A DNA stretch of 64,000 nt from Protula sp. h YS-2021. Taxonomy: Eukaryota; Annelida; Polychaeta; Sabellida; Serpulidae. Positions 55,086 to 64,000 of this stretch are shown one piece after another. The stretch is from NCBI GenBank assembly GCA_949752745.1, contig OX457025.1, positions 50,581,601 to 50,645,600 on the forward strand. The letters run 5' to 3'. Both the position numbers and the translations under genes were made by a program. How positions within the stretch are numbered: position 1 is the stretch's first letter; each line of letters opens with the position of its first letter. The notes beneath the pieces were generated by a model. That model was not told the origin of the DNA, did not search any database, and saw only the letters and a list, made by a program, of their open reading frames with translations.

Positions 55086-55299
55086 ATTTTCCTACCAAGA
55101 GGCTCGCAAAGGTATATTAGTGTTAAGTACTGAAGCTTCTAACTTGTGTCCCACTGTTCAAGAATTTTTACCGTGTCAGTCTGAAATTGCTGATTCCAAT
55201 GAAACGGCATTAGCTCAATCATACTCAAACGCCCTGTGCAAAGGCGACAATTGTTTGAGTCCGATGATTGTCCCAGTTTATCTCTCACATACATCATAA

Positions 55300-55800
55300 C
55301 CACCCAAGGAGCGTCTGGTCTATGCCCTTTTGGACACCAAGTCCGACACATCCTTTATTATCGAGGACACCAAAAAGAATCTGGGTGTTGGTGGGCTTGA
55401 TGTTGAGCTTTCCTTGTCCACTATGTTCTCCGAAGATGTCCGTTTCATTCCAGGCGAGTCGGTGGATTTGTGGTGAGAGGATTTAACTCTCAGAAGAAAA
55501 TTCACCTGTCTGACTTATATTCAAGTCCGATTATGCCCACAAGCGGTCACATATACCAACGGCGTCAGTGTATGAGAAGTGGCCTCACTTGAAGAAGATG
55601 CAGTCCAAACTTATGCCAGTATCTGAGTCCGCGGAAATTGGTCTGCTTATAGGATACAATTGTAGCCGAACGCTCATCCTAAGAGAAGTTACTGCAGCCA
55701 AACACGGACCCTTTGCCCAACGAACAGATTTTGGCTGGGGAATAGTTGGCATGGTTGACTGTGGCTCTCGAAAGCCATTGTTTTAGTCTCTTTAGAGCTG
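55300..55800 (+). pseudogene. pol (PR): BEL/Pao aspartic protease region
   Basis: Near 55320 the frame reads YALLDTKSDTSFI where active proteases have LLDTGSD: the glycine of the catalytic triplet is replaced by lysine, so the enzyme would be dead even without the surrounding stops. 55568-55786 gives KWPHLKKM, GLLIGYNCSR and FGWGIVGMV, the conserved segment after protease in Pao polyproteins. Confidence 0.82.
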
Positions 55801-55859
55801 TAGGAAGGGATAAGGTCAATCAAATTGCCTTTCGCACCTGTGCTTGGATGGTCTCATTT

Positions 55860-56690
55860 TAGAAGTCCTTGAGTCCGATTTTAAGGACGTCCGAAAGCAA
55901 CGGATTGTCACAAGAAGATGCAAGGTTTTTGGAGTTGATGAAATCAAAGATCTTTGGAGACTCGCGTAATCACTACGTTATGCCTCTCCCGTTTCGTACA
56001 GAACCCAATTTACCTAACAATCGGCGGATAGTAGAGGAAAAGCTCGAATGTCTCAAGCGTCAGTTTGATCGTCAACCAGAACTCAAACAAAAATACACCG
56101 AGTTCATGACTGTAATGCTCGATAAGAATTGCGCAACTCTTGTTCCGCCTTCTAATCTGGATAAGTATTCTGGTATCTTCCCCACCATGGGGTTCATAAT
56201 GCCAACAGGCTGAGGGTTGTGTTTGACTGCAGCTCCAAGTTCAAAGGAGTATCCTTGAATGATCTCTTGTTGCAAGGTCCAAACCTAACAAACACGCTTC
56301 TTGGTATACTGTTGAGGTTTCGACAGGAAACGGTAGCCTTTGGATATGATATTCAGAAAATGTTCTGGCAATTTATAGTGATAGAAAAGGAAAGTTTCTG
56401 CATATGCGTCCTTTGGTGGCCTCGTGGCGATACATCAAAGTAGTCCTGTATGTATGCAATATGTGTGGATACTTTCGGACTTCGATTATCACCTTCATGT
56501 AGCAACTTCGGCCCAAATCAAGTGGCATGGGACTTCGAGCATAAGTACAGCTCAGCAGCAAGTAATTTCGTGCGACACAACTTCTATGTAGATGATGGGA
56601 TCAAGGGCGTTACGGAACCCAAGCAGAACTTATTGAACTTATTCGCAAAACGTCACACATGTGCGGGGAAGCAAGTTTGACGCTGCATAA
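55860..56690 (+). pseudogene. pol (RT): BEL/Pao reverse transcriptase
   Basis: 55869-56213 carries LSQEDARFLELM, YVMPLPFR and the N-terminal fingers. After a short shift come RVVFDCSSKFKGVSLND, LLQGPNLTN, YDIQKMFWQF (motif A Asp) and, at 56581-56601, FYVDDG (motif C). The FDCS..F...SLND..LQGP..T signature is characteristic of BEL/Pao. Frames change at 56213, 56443 and 56680. Confidence 0.88.
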
Positions 56691-56799
56691 ATTCGTGTCA
56701 AATTCTGCAGAGGTCCTGGATTCTATTCCAACGGAGAGAAGGTCAAACAAAGCTCATGTTGACCTGTCGTTTAAAAATTCGCCTCCAGAGCGTACATTG

Positions 56800-57360
56800 G
56801 GTGTTTAATGGAATATCCAGTTGGACGCGCTTAAGTTTCGAGTCGACCTGAAGCACCGCCCTATGACTCACAGAGGGTTATTATCTGTAGTATCCGCACT
56901 CTGTGATACCATGGGTTTTATAGCACCCAACTCTTTTATGGGAAAACGAATCCTTCAGAACCTGTGTATTGTCGGAACAAGATGGGATGAGGCAATCTCT
57001 TAAGATCTCAAGTACCAATGGGGACAGTGGTTAGATAGTTTCATGGACATTGAAGAAGTTACGGTGCCTCGTTTTCGCCCACAGAGTTTCCACATAGCTG
57101 AGGTGCAACTGCATCATTTTTGCGATCCCTGTGCGGTAGGATATGGGTGCTGCAGTTATCTACGTCTTGTTGACGGCAGTGGAAATCTGCATGTTTCTAT
57201 GGCTATGGGGAAATGAAGTTGTTTCGATTAAGCCTGTAAAGTTTCCCAGGCTGGAGCAAACGATTGCTGTGCTAGCTGTTAAAATCGCAAAAACGATCGA
57301 AAGGGAGCTTGAATATCAGGATATCAGGCCAGCCAAGTTGTACTGGGATACATAGGCAAT
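56800..57360 (+). pseudogene. pol (RH): BEL/Pao RNase H-like segment
   Basis: 56821-57003 encodes MTHRGLLSVVSALCDTMGF, the conserved connection segment after RT in Pao elements. Around 57130-57230 frames read GCCSYLRLVDGSGN, where intact elements have a GYGA.SYLR-type RNase H motif. Stops and shifts throughout. Confidence 0.72.
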
Positions 57361-57579
57361 ACCTCCAAACGGTTTCATGTGTTCGTCTCCAGCAGAGTTG
57401 GTTTTATACGTTTGCAGACCAATACGGATCAATGGCATTACATCCCTGGTACAATCAACATTACAGATATATCATCGCGTGGTTGCATAGTTAAGGATTT
57501 GTGCGACTCAAGATGATTTTTAGGACCAGGCTTTCTTTGGCAACCGGGTTTGCCATCTTTTGGTGCAAACAAAGAGATA

Positions 57580-57800
57580 AGTGACGATCAAAGAAGACAC
57601 GTCAGCGGCGAAATTTCGTTGTTGGAGACATAGTCTTAATTTGAGACGATTGTGTACTAAGGAATTTATGGTCTTTAGGGAAGGTCCATGAAGTTAACAA
57701 GTCATCTGATGGGTTTGTGAGAAGTGTCACACTTGCAGTCGCTGACAGGAATCTAGACAGTTCAGTTTCCCATAAAAAATGCATATTGTATTTCTTGAAG
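57580..57800 (+). pseudogene. pol (IN): BEL/Pao integrase C-terminal remnant
   Basis: Codons near 57600-57760 give FVVGDIVLI, WSLGKVHEV and SSDGFVRSVTL, the usual C-terminal tail of Pao integrases (GD.V..., WP.GRV..., DG.VR.V). The DDE core expected upstream is absent. Confidence 0.7.
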
Positions 57801-58057
57801 TTCAGTACATGTTACCTGGAAGTGGTGAGAAATGTTAATACTTCATGCTTTCTTAACTACTTCAACGTTGAATCTCGACTATTGTTGGTCTTATCCATCC
57901 TTCCCTTAACTGGAACACGCCTGAAACTTGTAATCTCTCGCAGTTAGTCAGTAAAACAGGTTACACTTAGTTCTGGTGCTCACATTGAAATTACCGCACA
58001 TACATGCAACGGGGAGAAAAAAATTTGACGCGTGAAACTGGGAGAGAACGATGAATG
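57801..58057. other. No gene recognised
   Basis: Short frames only. May include the unrecognised 3' end of the Pao element. Confidence 0.4.
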
Positions 58058-58435
58058 TCACTTAAGTACCTTAACTGTTGTCTTCTTTACAAGATTTAAC
58101 ACCATTTAAAATCAGAATCATATTAAGCAACAACAGATGATTTAGTAATGAAAAGGGGTAAAGAAATAGCATGAAATAAAGATACTGTGGCTACTTGTTA
58201 TTGCAATGCGACATTTAAAGAATTCGAAAAGTCACTTAAATACCTTAACTATTGTCTTTTGTACAGGATTTAACACTATTGTCCCCTGAAACATTTAAAA
58301 AGAAAATGATATTAAGCAACAGCAGATGATTGAACCCAGAGAAGGGGTAAATTAATAGCAAAAATAAAGATACTGCGGCTACTTGTTTTTCCGGATTATT
58401 CAATGTTACATGTAAAAATTTCGAAAGACATAATT
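58058..58435. repeat. ~173-bp tandem duplication, two copies
   Basis: TCACTTAAGTACCTTAACTG at 58058 and TCACTTAAATACCTTAACTA at 58232 head the copies. Both contain AGCAACA(A/G)CAGATGATT and AAATAAAGATACTG(T/C)GGC. Copy 2 is longer through small indels. Confidence 0.88.
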
Positions 58436-59660
58436 TCATTTTTTGCCCTGTTCATGTTACCGAATGACACCGCGTGGAGGCTCATCTGCAATACATCACA
58501 TAAAATATGTGCATAATTAACTTTTTTTGAAGTTAAGTGGAGCAAAAAGAAATGAAATTCTCAATAAAAATGACGAGGTTTAAGATTTTTTAAATGAAAT
58601 GTAGAAGTTGCTAATGACTTACTTTTGAAGTCCAAAGATATTTCAGAAAGAATTTAAACTACAATGGTGAAGTTTTTTACCACACATCTCCTGTAGGCAC
58701 AGGTGGGGGAAAAGACACATGAATAGCAGCAGAATAGCTAAAAATAATTACTATTTTTTCAATTTCTGTCGTATTTCAAAAATTCCTGGTCGCTGCGCTG
58801 CACAAGGGTTGGAACCACCCCTGGGTAAAATGTGAGACGAATTCATCCACTAATAAATGCTCTAGGCGCGTAAGACTGAAAGTGCACAGACAGACAGGCG
58901 GACATACAGACAGACGGACAGAGTGAAAACTTTATCCGTCCCCCGACCGATAAACATGTTACGAGTTACAAAGGAACGACAAATTTTTGTTTCTTGGAAC
59001 GATCACTAAGCTGTTTACAAAACGGCAGTATCGTTTACAATCTACGGTATTTCTAAATGCTTGAAAATTACATGAAAAGTTTGTGTTTTTAACACAAAAA
59101 TTTTACTCGTCTCAAAGCCATTAAAACCGGAAGTTCCAAAACCGACATTACTATCATCCTCCCCATCTCGATGAGCATATCCTATATAAAACCTGTAAAT
59201 CCAAAGTCTAGTTCCGGAGGTGTCCCTAAATGGCGTAAAATCTATCAAATGAGTTCAAACGAACTTGAAACTAAAATCTTCGTGTTCCTTACGACAAGCT
59301 GCTACTAAATCCCACACTGCTCGCCTCTGTCCTATCACGCTTTATACCAAATGCGTCACTTCAACAGTTTCCCGCCAAATTTGCAAAAAGCTTATTCGCC
59401 ACTTAACAACACATAAAGGGAAAAACTGCACCGAAGGGTACTACTCGGTATTCTTACAAACCTTCTATGCTCAGAAAGTTATTTTTGAGCATAATAGCAT
59501 TGTACCATGAATACTCTCATTACTTTTTAGAAGGAAATTAAGTCTTGATTACATCGCATGTATGTATATTTTGATTTGAGCTTTTCCAAAAGTGACATTT
59601 GCAATTTTAAAATGGAGTACGTAGACTTGATGAAATGATGAAATACGTAAACAGTATGTA
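58436..59660. other. No gene recognised
   Basis: Includes a CAGACAGA-type simple repeat at about 58886-58922. The frames at 59042-59248 and 59265-59510 lack domains or support. Confidence 0.5.
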
Positions 59661-60449
59661 TTAGCTGCAATGGCTAAGAACTTCTTTTGAGACCTGAAAT
59701 TCGTGAGGGAGAACACCTAAGGATTGCATTGAGTTGAGCACTATACGTCTTGCTACAAGGCTTTGCTGTTGAGAATTTGGAAGCAGCATTTCTTTGTTGA
59801 CAGAGAAGCCCCTTTCAATACTGGTTTGACCGTGTGATAGCATCAAGATGATTCTCACTGGATGCCAAAAGTCGCCATAAGAAACACTGTGACACAGCAT
59901 ATTGTTACAAAAGAGCTTGAAATGGTAGACTTTTCGTTTTGTAGTATGCGTGTGAATTGGCGCTCGGCAACATCACATCGCTCTGTACTTCTTTGTAATT
60001 ATTTGAAATTGTTTCTTGGATTGTTCCTCATCTGCCATGTTTTGTTTTGGATCTAAGGTACCCAAAACAGTATACAGTAGAGAATATTTCAGCGAGCTGA
60101 GTCCTTGAATCCTTGAAACTGGTGTGGAAAGAATATTTCGGCAATCTTCTTTGAAATTTCGTCAAATCACCCGCTTCCGAAGATGCTAAAGCAACTTTTG
60201 TACTATTTCCGGCGTTCACTTTCTTTGGCAGCAGCAGATTTTCTTTCTTCAGAACAATCAAGGTTGACAGTTTGAGCCCCGATGAGTTTTGCTCGAGGAT
60301 ATCTGGTTTGATGAAGAGTGACATCAAATCATATTGCTTCTCCCTAACGTCTCGCCCCAGATAAACAGCCATCAGCTGATCTCTCTGAAAAAGAGCATTG
60401 ATTCGAAATTCTCAATAAATCACTTTAAATTGTCAGAAGAAAAGCACCT

Positions 60450-60705
60450 ACCTGATAATTTGTTTCCCCTATGGGATGAGAGAATTTTAAGAATACACCC
60501 ACTGCGTTCTGTTCCGGGCATGGCGGAAGAGGCGACCAATCGCAATTTGTTTTTAACTCTTCGTTTACTATTTCTTCATTCTTTCTTCTTTTTCTCCCAC
60601 TTGTTTCTTTAGCAAGTGCGTCCTAATATAATATACGCATCCTAGTTAGTGAGCGGGACGTTAAACAACAAACAAAGAGATAAACAAACAAACCTGATAC
60701 TTTGT
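60450..60705 (+). mobile_element. SINE-like element, family 2, plus strand
   Basis: Body 60464-60691 with flanking duplications ACCTGATAATTTGT (60450-60463) and ACCTGATACTTTGT (60692-60705), 14 bp with one mismatch. Shares with 50156-50372 the order ACCCACTG, TTCTGTTCCG, GCATGGC, AGAGGCGAC, a T-rich centre, CTAGTTAGTGAGCGGGACG and a CAAACAAA-rich tail. It interrupts the hAT-like gene. Confidence 0.87.
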
Positions 60706-61758
60706 GAGAAATGGCTTGAGGATATTGGCAAGAAAAATGAGGAATTCCATTTTCGCTATCAGGAGAGTATCACCGATGGCAGGTTCCTTGATAACCTGAA
60801 TCATAAAAGTCATTGCGATTGTTGCGCAGTCATTTAAATGATTTATGTTTGATGTTTGATATGATTAATTGAATTATCAGGTAAAGTGAAATGTGTCACT
60901 ATTTACGTTGCCACACTATTTATGTTAATTAGTTGGTGTCAAAAATGTTCAAGATTCAGTTGTGTGAGACTTTCTTTAAAATGTAAACAGTTCCTTCTCT
61001 CTCCTTGGCACGATACTTTCAAGTTTATGGGTGGTGCGTGGTCTGGAATAAGAAAAAGGTGCGACAAAATTGGTAAGGCTCCAAATATTTGGTGCTTGTG
61101 ATTTAAGCAAGTTGTTTATTTATGAAATCATTAACGATTTAAGTCAAGATATAACAAGGTAAATTGATTTGTGATTTACAATTAGTGTTAAGATCATTCG
61201 TTAAAGTTTTTTTCAAACTTCTTCATTTTGAGCGTTTGTTTCACATACTTTACTATGTGAGACCAAACATATCTAGGTTTGTGGGTGACAGGTAAATCTT
61301 CAACCCGTCTTGTACCACAGAAATGCAACGGGAAGTCAGACGATCGTTTTAGGTTTGAAAGATTGGTTAAAGAACCAGTACATGGAAGTCAGCAGTTTTT
61401 GAATTTCCCAGTTTGACTTTTTAAAAGCTGGAAACATGGCTCCTATTGAGTTTTGTTTCTAATTATCATATTTTTAACTAGTTACCACTAGCTTTTTTCT
61501 GATGGCATCAAGAATACACTACCCGTTTGCAGTGTGCCATTGAGCACATGGCGGCTAGAGGTCCCAATATTTATCAGAGACGGCATGCCAGCATCGTCGT
61601 TTCTAGAATCAATGAGAAGATCTCGTAGCTTTAGGTTCACGTTTGGCCAATATGAACCATTTTCCGGTTCTGTAGTTTGCTGATGCCCTGTTACAAAGAG
61701 CGCACTGGGTTAACAGCGGCGGTTTAGTCAATAAACTGGCTGCCTAAATACCGAATTA
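60706..61758. other. No gene recognised between hAT-like pieces
   Basis: AT-rich DNA within the span of the minus-strand hAT-like gene. The short plus-strand frames at 60649-60837 and 60886-61101 have no recognisable domain. An intron or a deleted central domain are both possible. Confidence 0.45.
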
Positions 61759-62577
61759 TCACTGTATCTTGTCTCCAATATCTAACTTAAATGTCCTTTT
61801 TTCTAATGGGAACAATTCGTTAAAAGATTCACTGAAACAGATCGAGTAGGACTGCTCTTTTTGTGGATGAGAATATAATGCGTCTTCGAATGCTGTTGCT
61901 AATCCAAACGTTATCATGTACCCTAATTGGGTTCTTGAGATACTGTATTTGGCGGCTATTTCATAATCAGAAAACATCTTTTTGAAAAGATCATAAATAT
62001 GGTTGTTTGACCGTCCAGGTGGATGGTCCATCAAAATCAATAGCCCACAAAATTTCCGCTTTTGGGGTGTCTTCATTCTTCATAAAGTGGTAGATTTGTT
62101 TGGTCGTGAATTTGACCCGAGTCAGCACCGTCGTTCGTCGAATTTCGGGGCAGGCTTGTGCTAGCTTAGGCACTACTTCTTCCACAATTATGTTTTGCCT
62201 TTATGATGCAGTGATAAAAATGATTGTGGATGACTTATGAGAGCCCTATTGCTCAATTCAATTGCCTATGCGCACACCCTGAAATAGGGAATTCAGTTTT
62301 CACCCTCCACCGCTTCTGGCCACTGTTGAAATTGCAGTTTTTTAAGCCACGAATGCTTAACATACAATGTTTATCCATGATGTTAAAATACAGAATTATT
62401 AATTCACAGAATAAATTCATACGCAATGTATTCTTCCACGATATTGGCACAAGCAGTGACAAATCCGGACACCTGGAAAATCGAGTAAGAAAATTATTTT
62501 GCAATTTGAGGAAATAGGAAACAGGACTAGAAACTGAGCTTAATGATATCAAGATTACTTGACCCATTATGAGTATA

Positions 62578-63391
62578 CAGACGAAACCGGTTAATCGCAT
62601 AGCCAATTTGCCAAGCCCTTTTATGCGTTTATCCGATATATGCCTATTTTTTCATTTGCGGTAGTTATCCCCGCCCCTCCTCATCCCCGCATTTGAGAAA
62701 CTTTGATATCCAGTTCTTTTATTACTAATATTTTATCCGAGAGACTCAGGTCTTTTCGTTTTGATTTACTTTCTGCCATTTTGACGAATTAACCATAATC
62801 GACACAGTTTCGGACTATAAATGGTAAAATTTCTTCTTGTTGAGTACGTAAATGACGACTTTGCGCTCACGGTTATCTGAGGCAACGTGAGATTAAGGGT
62901 TTCAGGCCATTATTTACTGAGAACTCGGGCAGGGTGGGGATTAGGAGTTGCAGGCCATTATCTAGCGTCAGCTAAGGCAGTGCGGGGATTAAGGATAAAG
63001 GTCAGTATCTAGTGAGAGCTGAGAGAGTGCGCTGATGAAGAGTTCGAGACTCACTGTTAACAACCGCGAATGGGGTTGGTAGAGGTACACAATGGGTCAA
63101 GCAAACAGAAAACAATGCATTAGATAAATAAACGAGGGGCAGCTCACTCCCTTAGTTTGCTTTAAGTGTGGCACTGTTTCGACAGTCGACCAGAATTATG
63201 CAATTAACCGGTGTGCTTCCCGTTTTAACGTGAAAAAGCTATGCGTTTATCCTGTTTATGCGATTAAGCGGTATGCAATTATCCGGTTAAATTTCCAAAA
63301 GGCAGCATTGGAAATGGTTTGGGATTTGCGAATAATATGCAGTTAACCGATTTATGCGTTTAACCGGTATGCGATTAAGCAATTTCATCTG
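62578..63391. mobile_element. Tigger/pogo-like non-autonomous element (814 bp, TA duplication)
   Basis: Left end CAGACGAAACCGGTTAATCG and right end (complement) CAGATGAAATTGCTTAATCG match over about 30 bp including TTAATCGCATA. TA flanks both ends (62576-62577, 63392-63393). Internal copies of ACCGGTTAA, ATGCGTTTA and GCGATTAAGC occur in both subterminal regions, as in Tigger families. No transposase. It may depend on a pogo-type enzyme elsewhere. Confidence 0.82.
62888..63055. repeat. ~58-bp imperfect tandem repeat, three copies
   Basis: GGGATTA(A/G)G, CAGGCCATTAT(C/T)TA and AGAGCT or similar recur with about 55-60 bp spacing inside the Tigger-like element. Confidence 0.7.
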
Positions 63392-63393
63392 TA

Positions 63394-64000
63394 CTCATTT
63401 CTAAAATAACACTTTTTCTAAGCTGAAGTCTTTCGATGGTAACACACAAAGTATAAAACAGTATAATTCGTTTGTCGTTTTTTCTTGAACTACATTCCAC
63501 CGTGGAAATGAGTAACTCAACAGTTTTATCTGAGTCTTTACTTAACTCAAGAAATCATAATATATATAAGGTGGCAAAATTTATTTTGAATCATGTCATA
63601 CATTCATACAATCCAGCATGTTCGAAGGCGCTCAGGTTTTTAAACTTTGAGTTTGTGTATGAGAAATTAGTGTATCATTTTGTTTGCTATTAATGTGCCA
63701 GTGAAACCAAAAGACAAAGGTTGTGTTTACCTTAAATGGGGGATTAAGTATTAAGATTAAAAGGGGGTGATAAGAAAAGGGTGTTGCGGCATTTCATTTG
63801 CAAAGCACATGGTATAAGTTCATTATTTCTTCATTGTGTTTTAGTGTAATATTTTCGTTTGTTTCTTTTTCGTTTTTTTTGTTTGATAGTACATTAGAAC
63901 ACACTAAATGTGGGGTCTGTAAAATCAATAAATAGATAGTACGTTGCATTGATGTTTTCTTGACAAAGTAAGTTTCTTCCCATTTTCTTCCAACTTTCTT
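63394..64000. other. No gene recognised
   Basis: AT-rich. The plus frame at 63472-63693 (73 codons) has no domain. An AATAAA occurs near 63927 without an associated gene. Confidence 0.5.

Larger units (their letters stand above)
54300..57800 (+). mobile_element. Degenerate BEL/Pao retrotransposon
   Basis: Plus-strand fragments in many frames give, in order, Pao-type gag, CCHC knuckles, aspartic protease, RT, an RNase H-like segment and the C-terminal end of integrase. The integrase core is missing, implying an internal deletion near 57360-57600. No LTRs were found on either side, so the true ends are not defined. No overlap with other elements here. Confidence 0.85.
59661..62185 (-). pseudogene. 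hAT-type transposase-like gene, broken, minus strand
   Basis: Three separated minus-strand pieces fit one hAT-like protein seen widely in invertebrates. N-terminal piece (61759-62185): KAEILWAI, LFKKMFSDYEIAAKYS, GLATAFEDAL and CFSESFNELF, in two frames; family members have FDES at the last motif, so the expected acidic residue is Ser here. Middle piece (60028-60372): YDLMSLFIKPDILE and KKENLLLPKKV. C-terminal piece (59661-59900): LMLSHGQTSIERGFSVNKEM and SLVARRIV, the hAT dimerisation region. Between the first two pieces about 1.4 kb has no matching frame apart from a SINE. Introns or deletion could explain this. Could be a transposon remnant or a domesticated gene in decay. Confidence 0.72.

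Overview
The window reads as a repeat-dominated stretch of an animal genome, most likely a marine or other invertebrate. The support is eukaryotic: several retrotransposon clades (Ty3/gypsy with an env-like gene, BEL/Pao, I-type LINE), tRNA-derived and other SINEs, hAT-like and Tigger-like DNA elements, large satellites and AT-rich intergenic DNA. I found no ordinary host gene, no rRNA and no CRISPR. The species cannot be fixed from this sequence alone.

Layout. (1) 1-13075 is a direct tandem array of a ~2.4 kb non-coding unit: five full copies in two subfamilies and a deleted sixth. (2) 13076-20393 is a mosaic of short duplicated blocks, copies of a small GGCCCCAACC-ended element, a 2.4 kb element with terminal inverted repeats (TIRs) at 16781-19176, and purine-rich low-complexity DNA. 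(3) 21033-47055 is one minus-strand Ty3/gypsy-type LTR retrotransposon with gag, protease, RT, RNase H, integrase and an envelope-like gene, stretched to 26 kb by nested insertions. LINE copy A (22617-26946, intact ORF2) sits in env. LINE copy B (32657-38828, decayed) sits in the gag zinc knuckle and itself contains a tRNA-derived SINE (36682-36911). A 5.9 kb TIR element packed with tandem repeats (40487-46413) sits between the 5' LTR and the primer binding site. Target-site duplications support each insertion: AATAT for the LTR element, 11 bp for LINE A, a diverged 17-18 bp for LINE B, 13 bp for the SINE and 6 bp for the TIR element. (4) 47056-53320 holds a degenerate minisatellite, a TIR-bounded 181-bp tandem repeat, a second SINE family and a fragment of another non-LTR RT. 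(5) 54300-57800 is a broken BEL/Pao element lacking its integrase core. (6) 57800-64000 has a 173-bp tandem duplication, a broken hAT-type transposase-like gene on the minus strand interrupted by a SINE, and a Tigger-like non-autonomous element.

Main points for a second look: the layered insertion history of the 26 kb element; DNA transposons that act as containers for satellites; a 51-bp minisatellite with long open frames on both strands; and a 3' RNA hairpin shared by the two LINE copies with a compensatory base change. Nearly every coding sequence is broken. The exception is ORF2 of LINE A (1223 codons, endonuclease, RT and RNase H), which could still encode a functional enzyme. All identities are by eye from motifs and pairwise reading; no alignment or database search was run.
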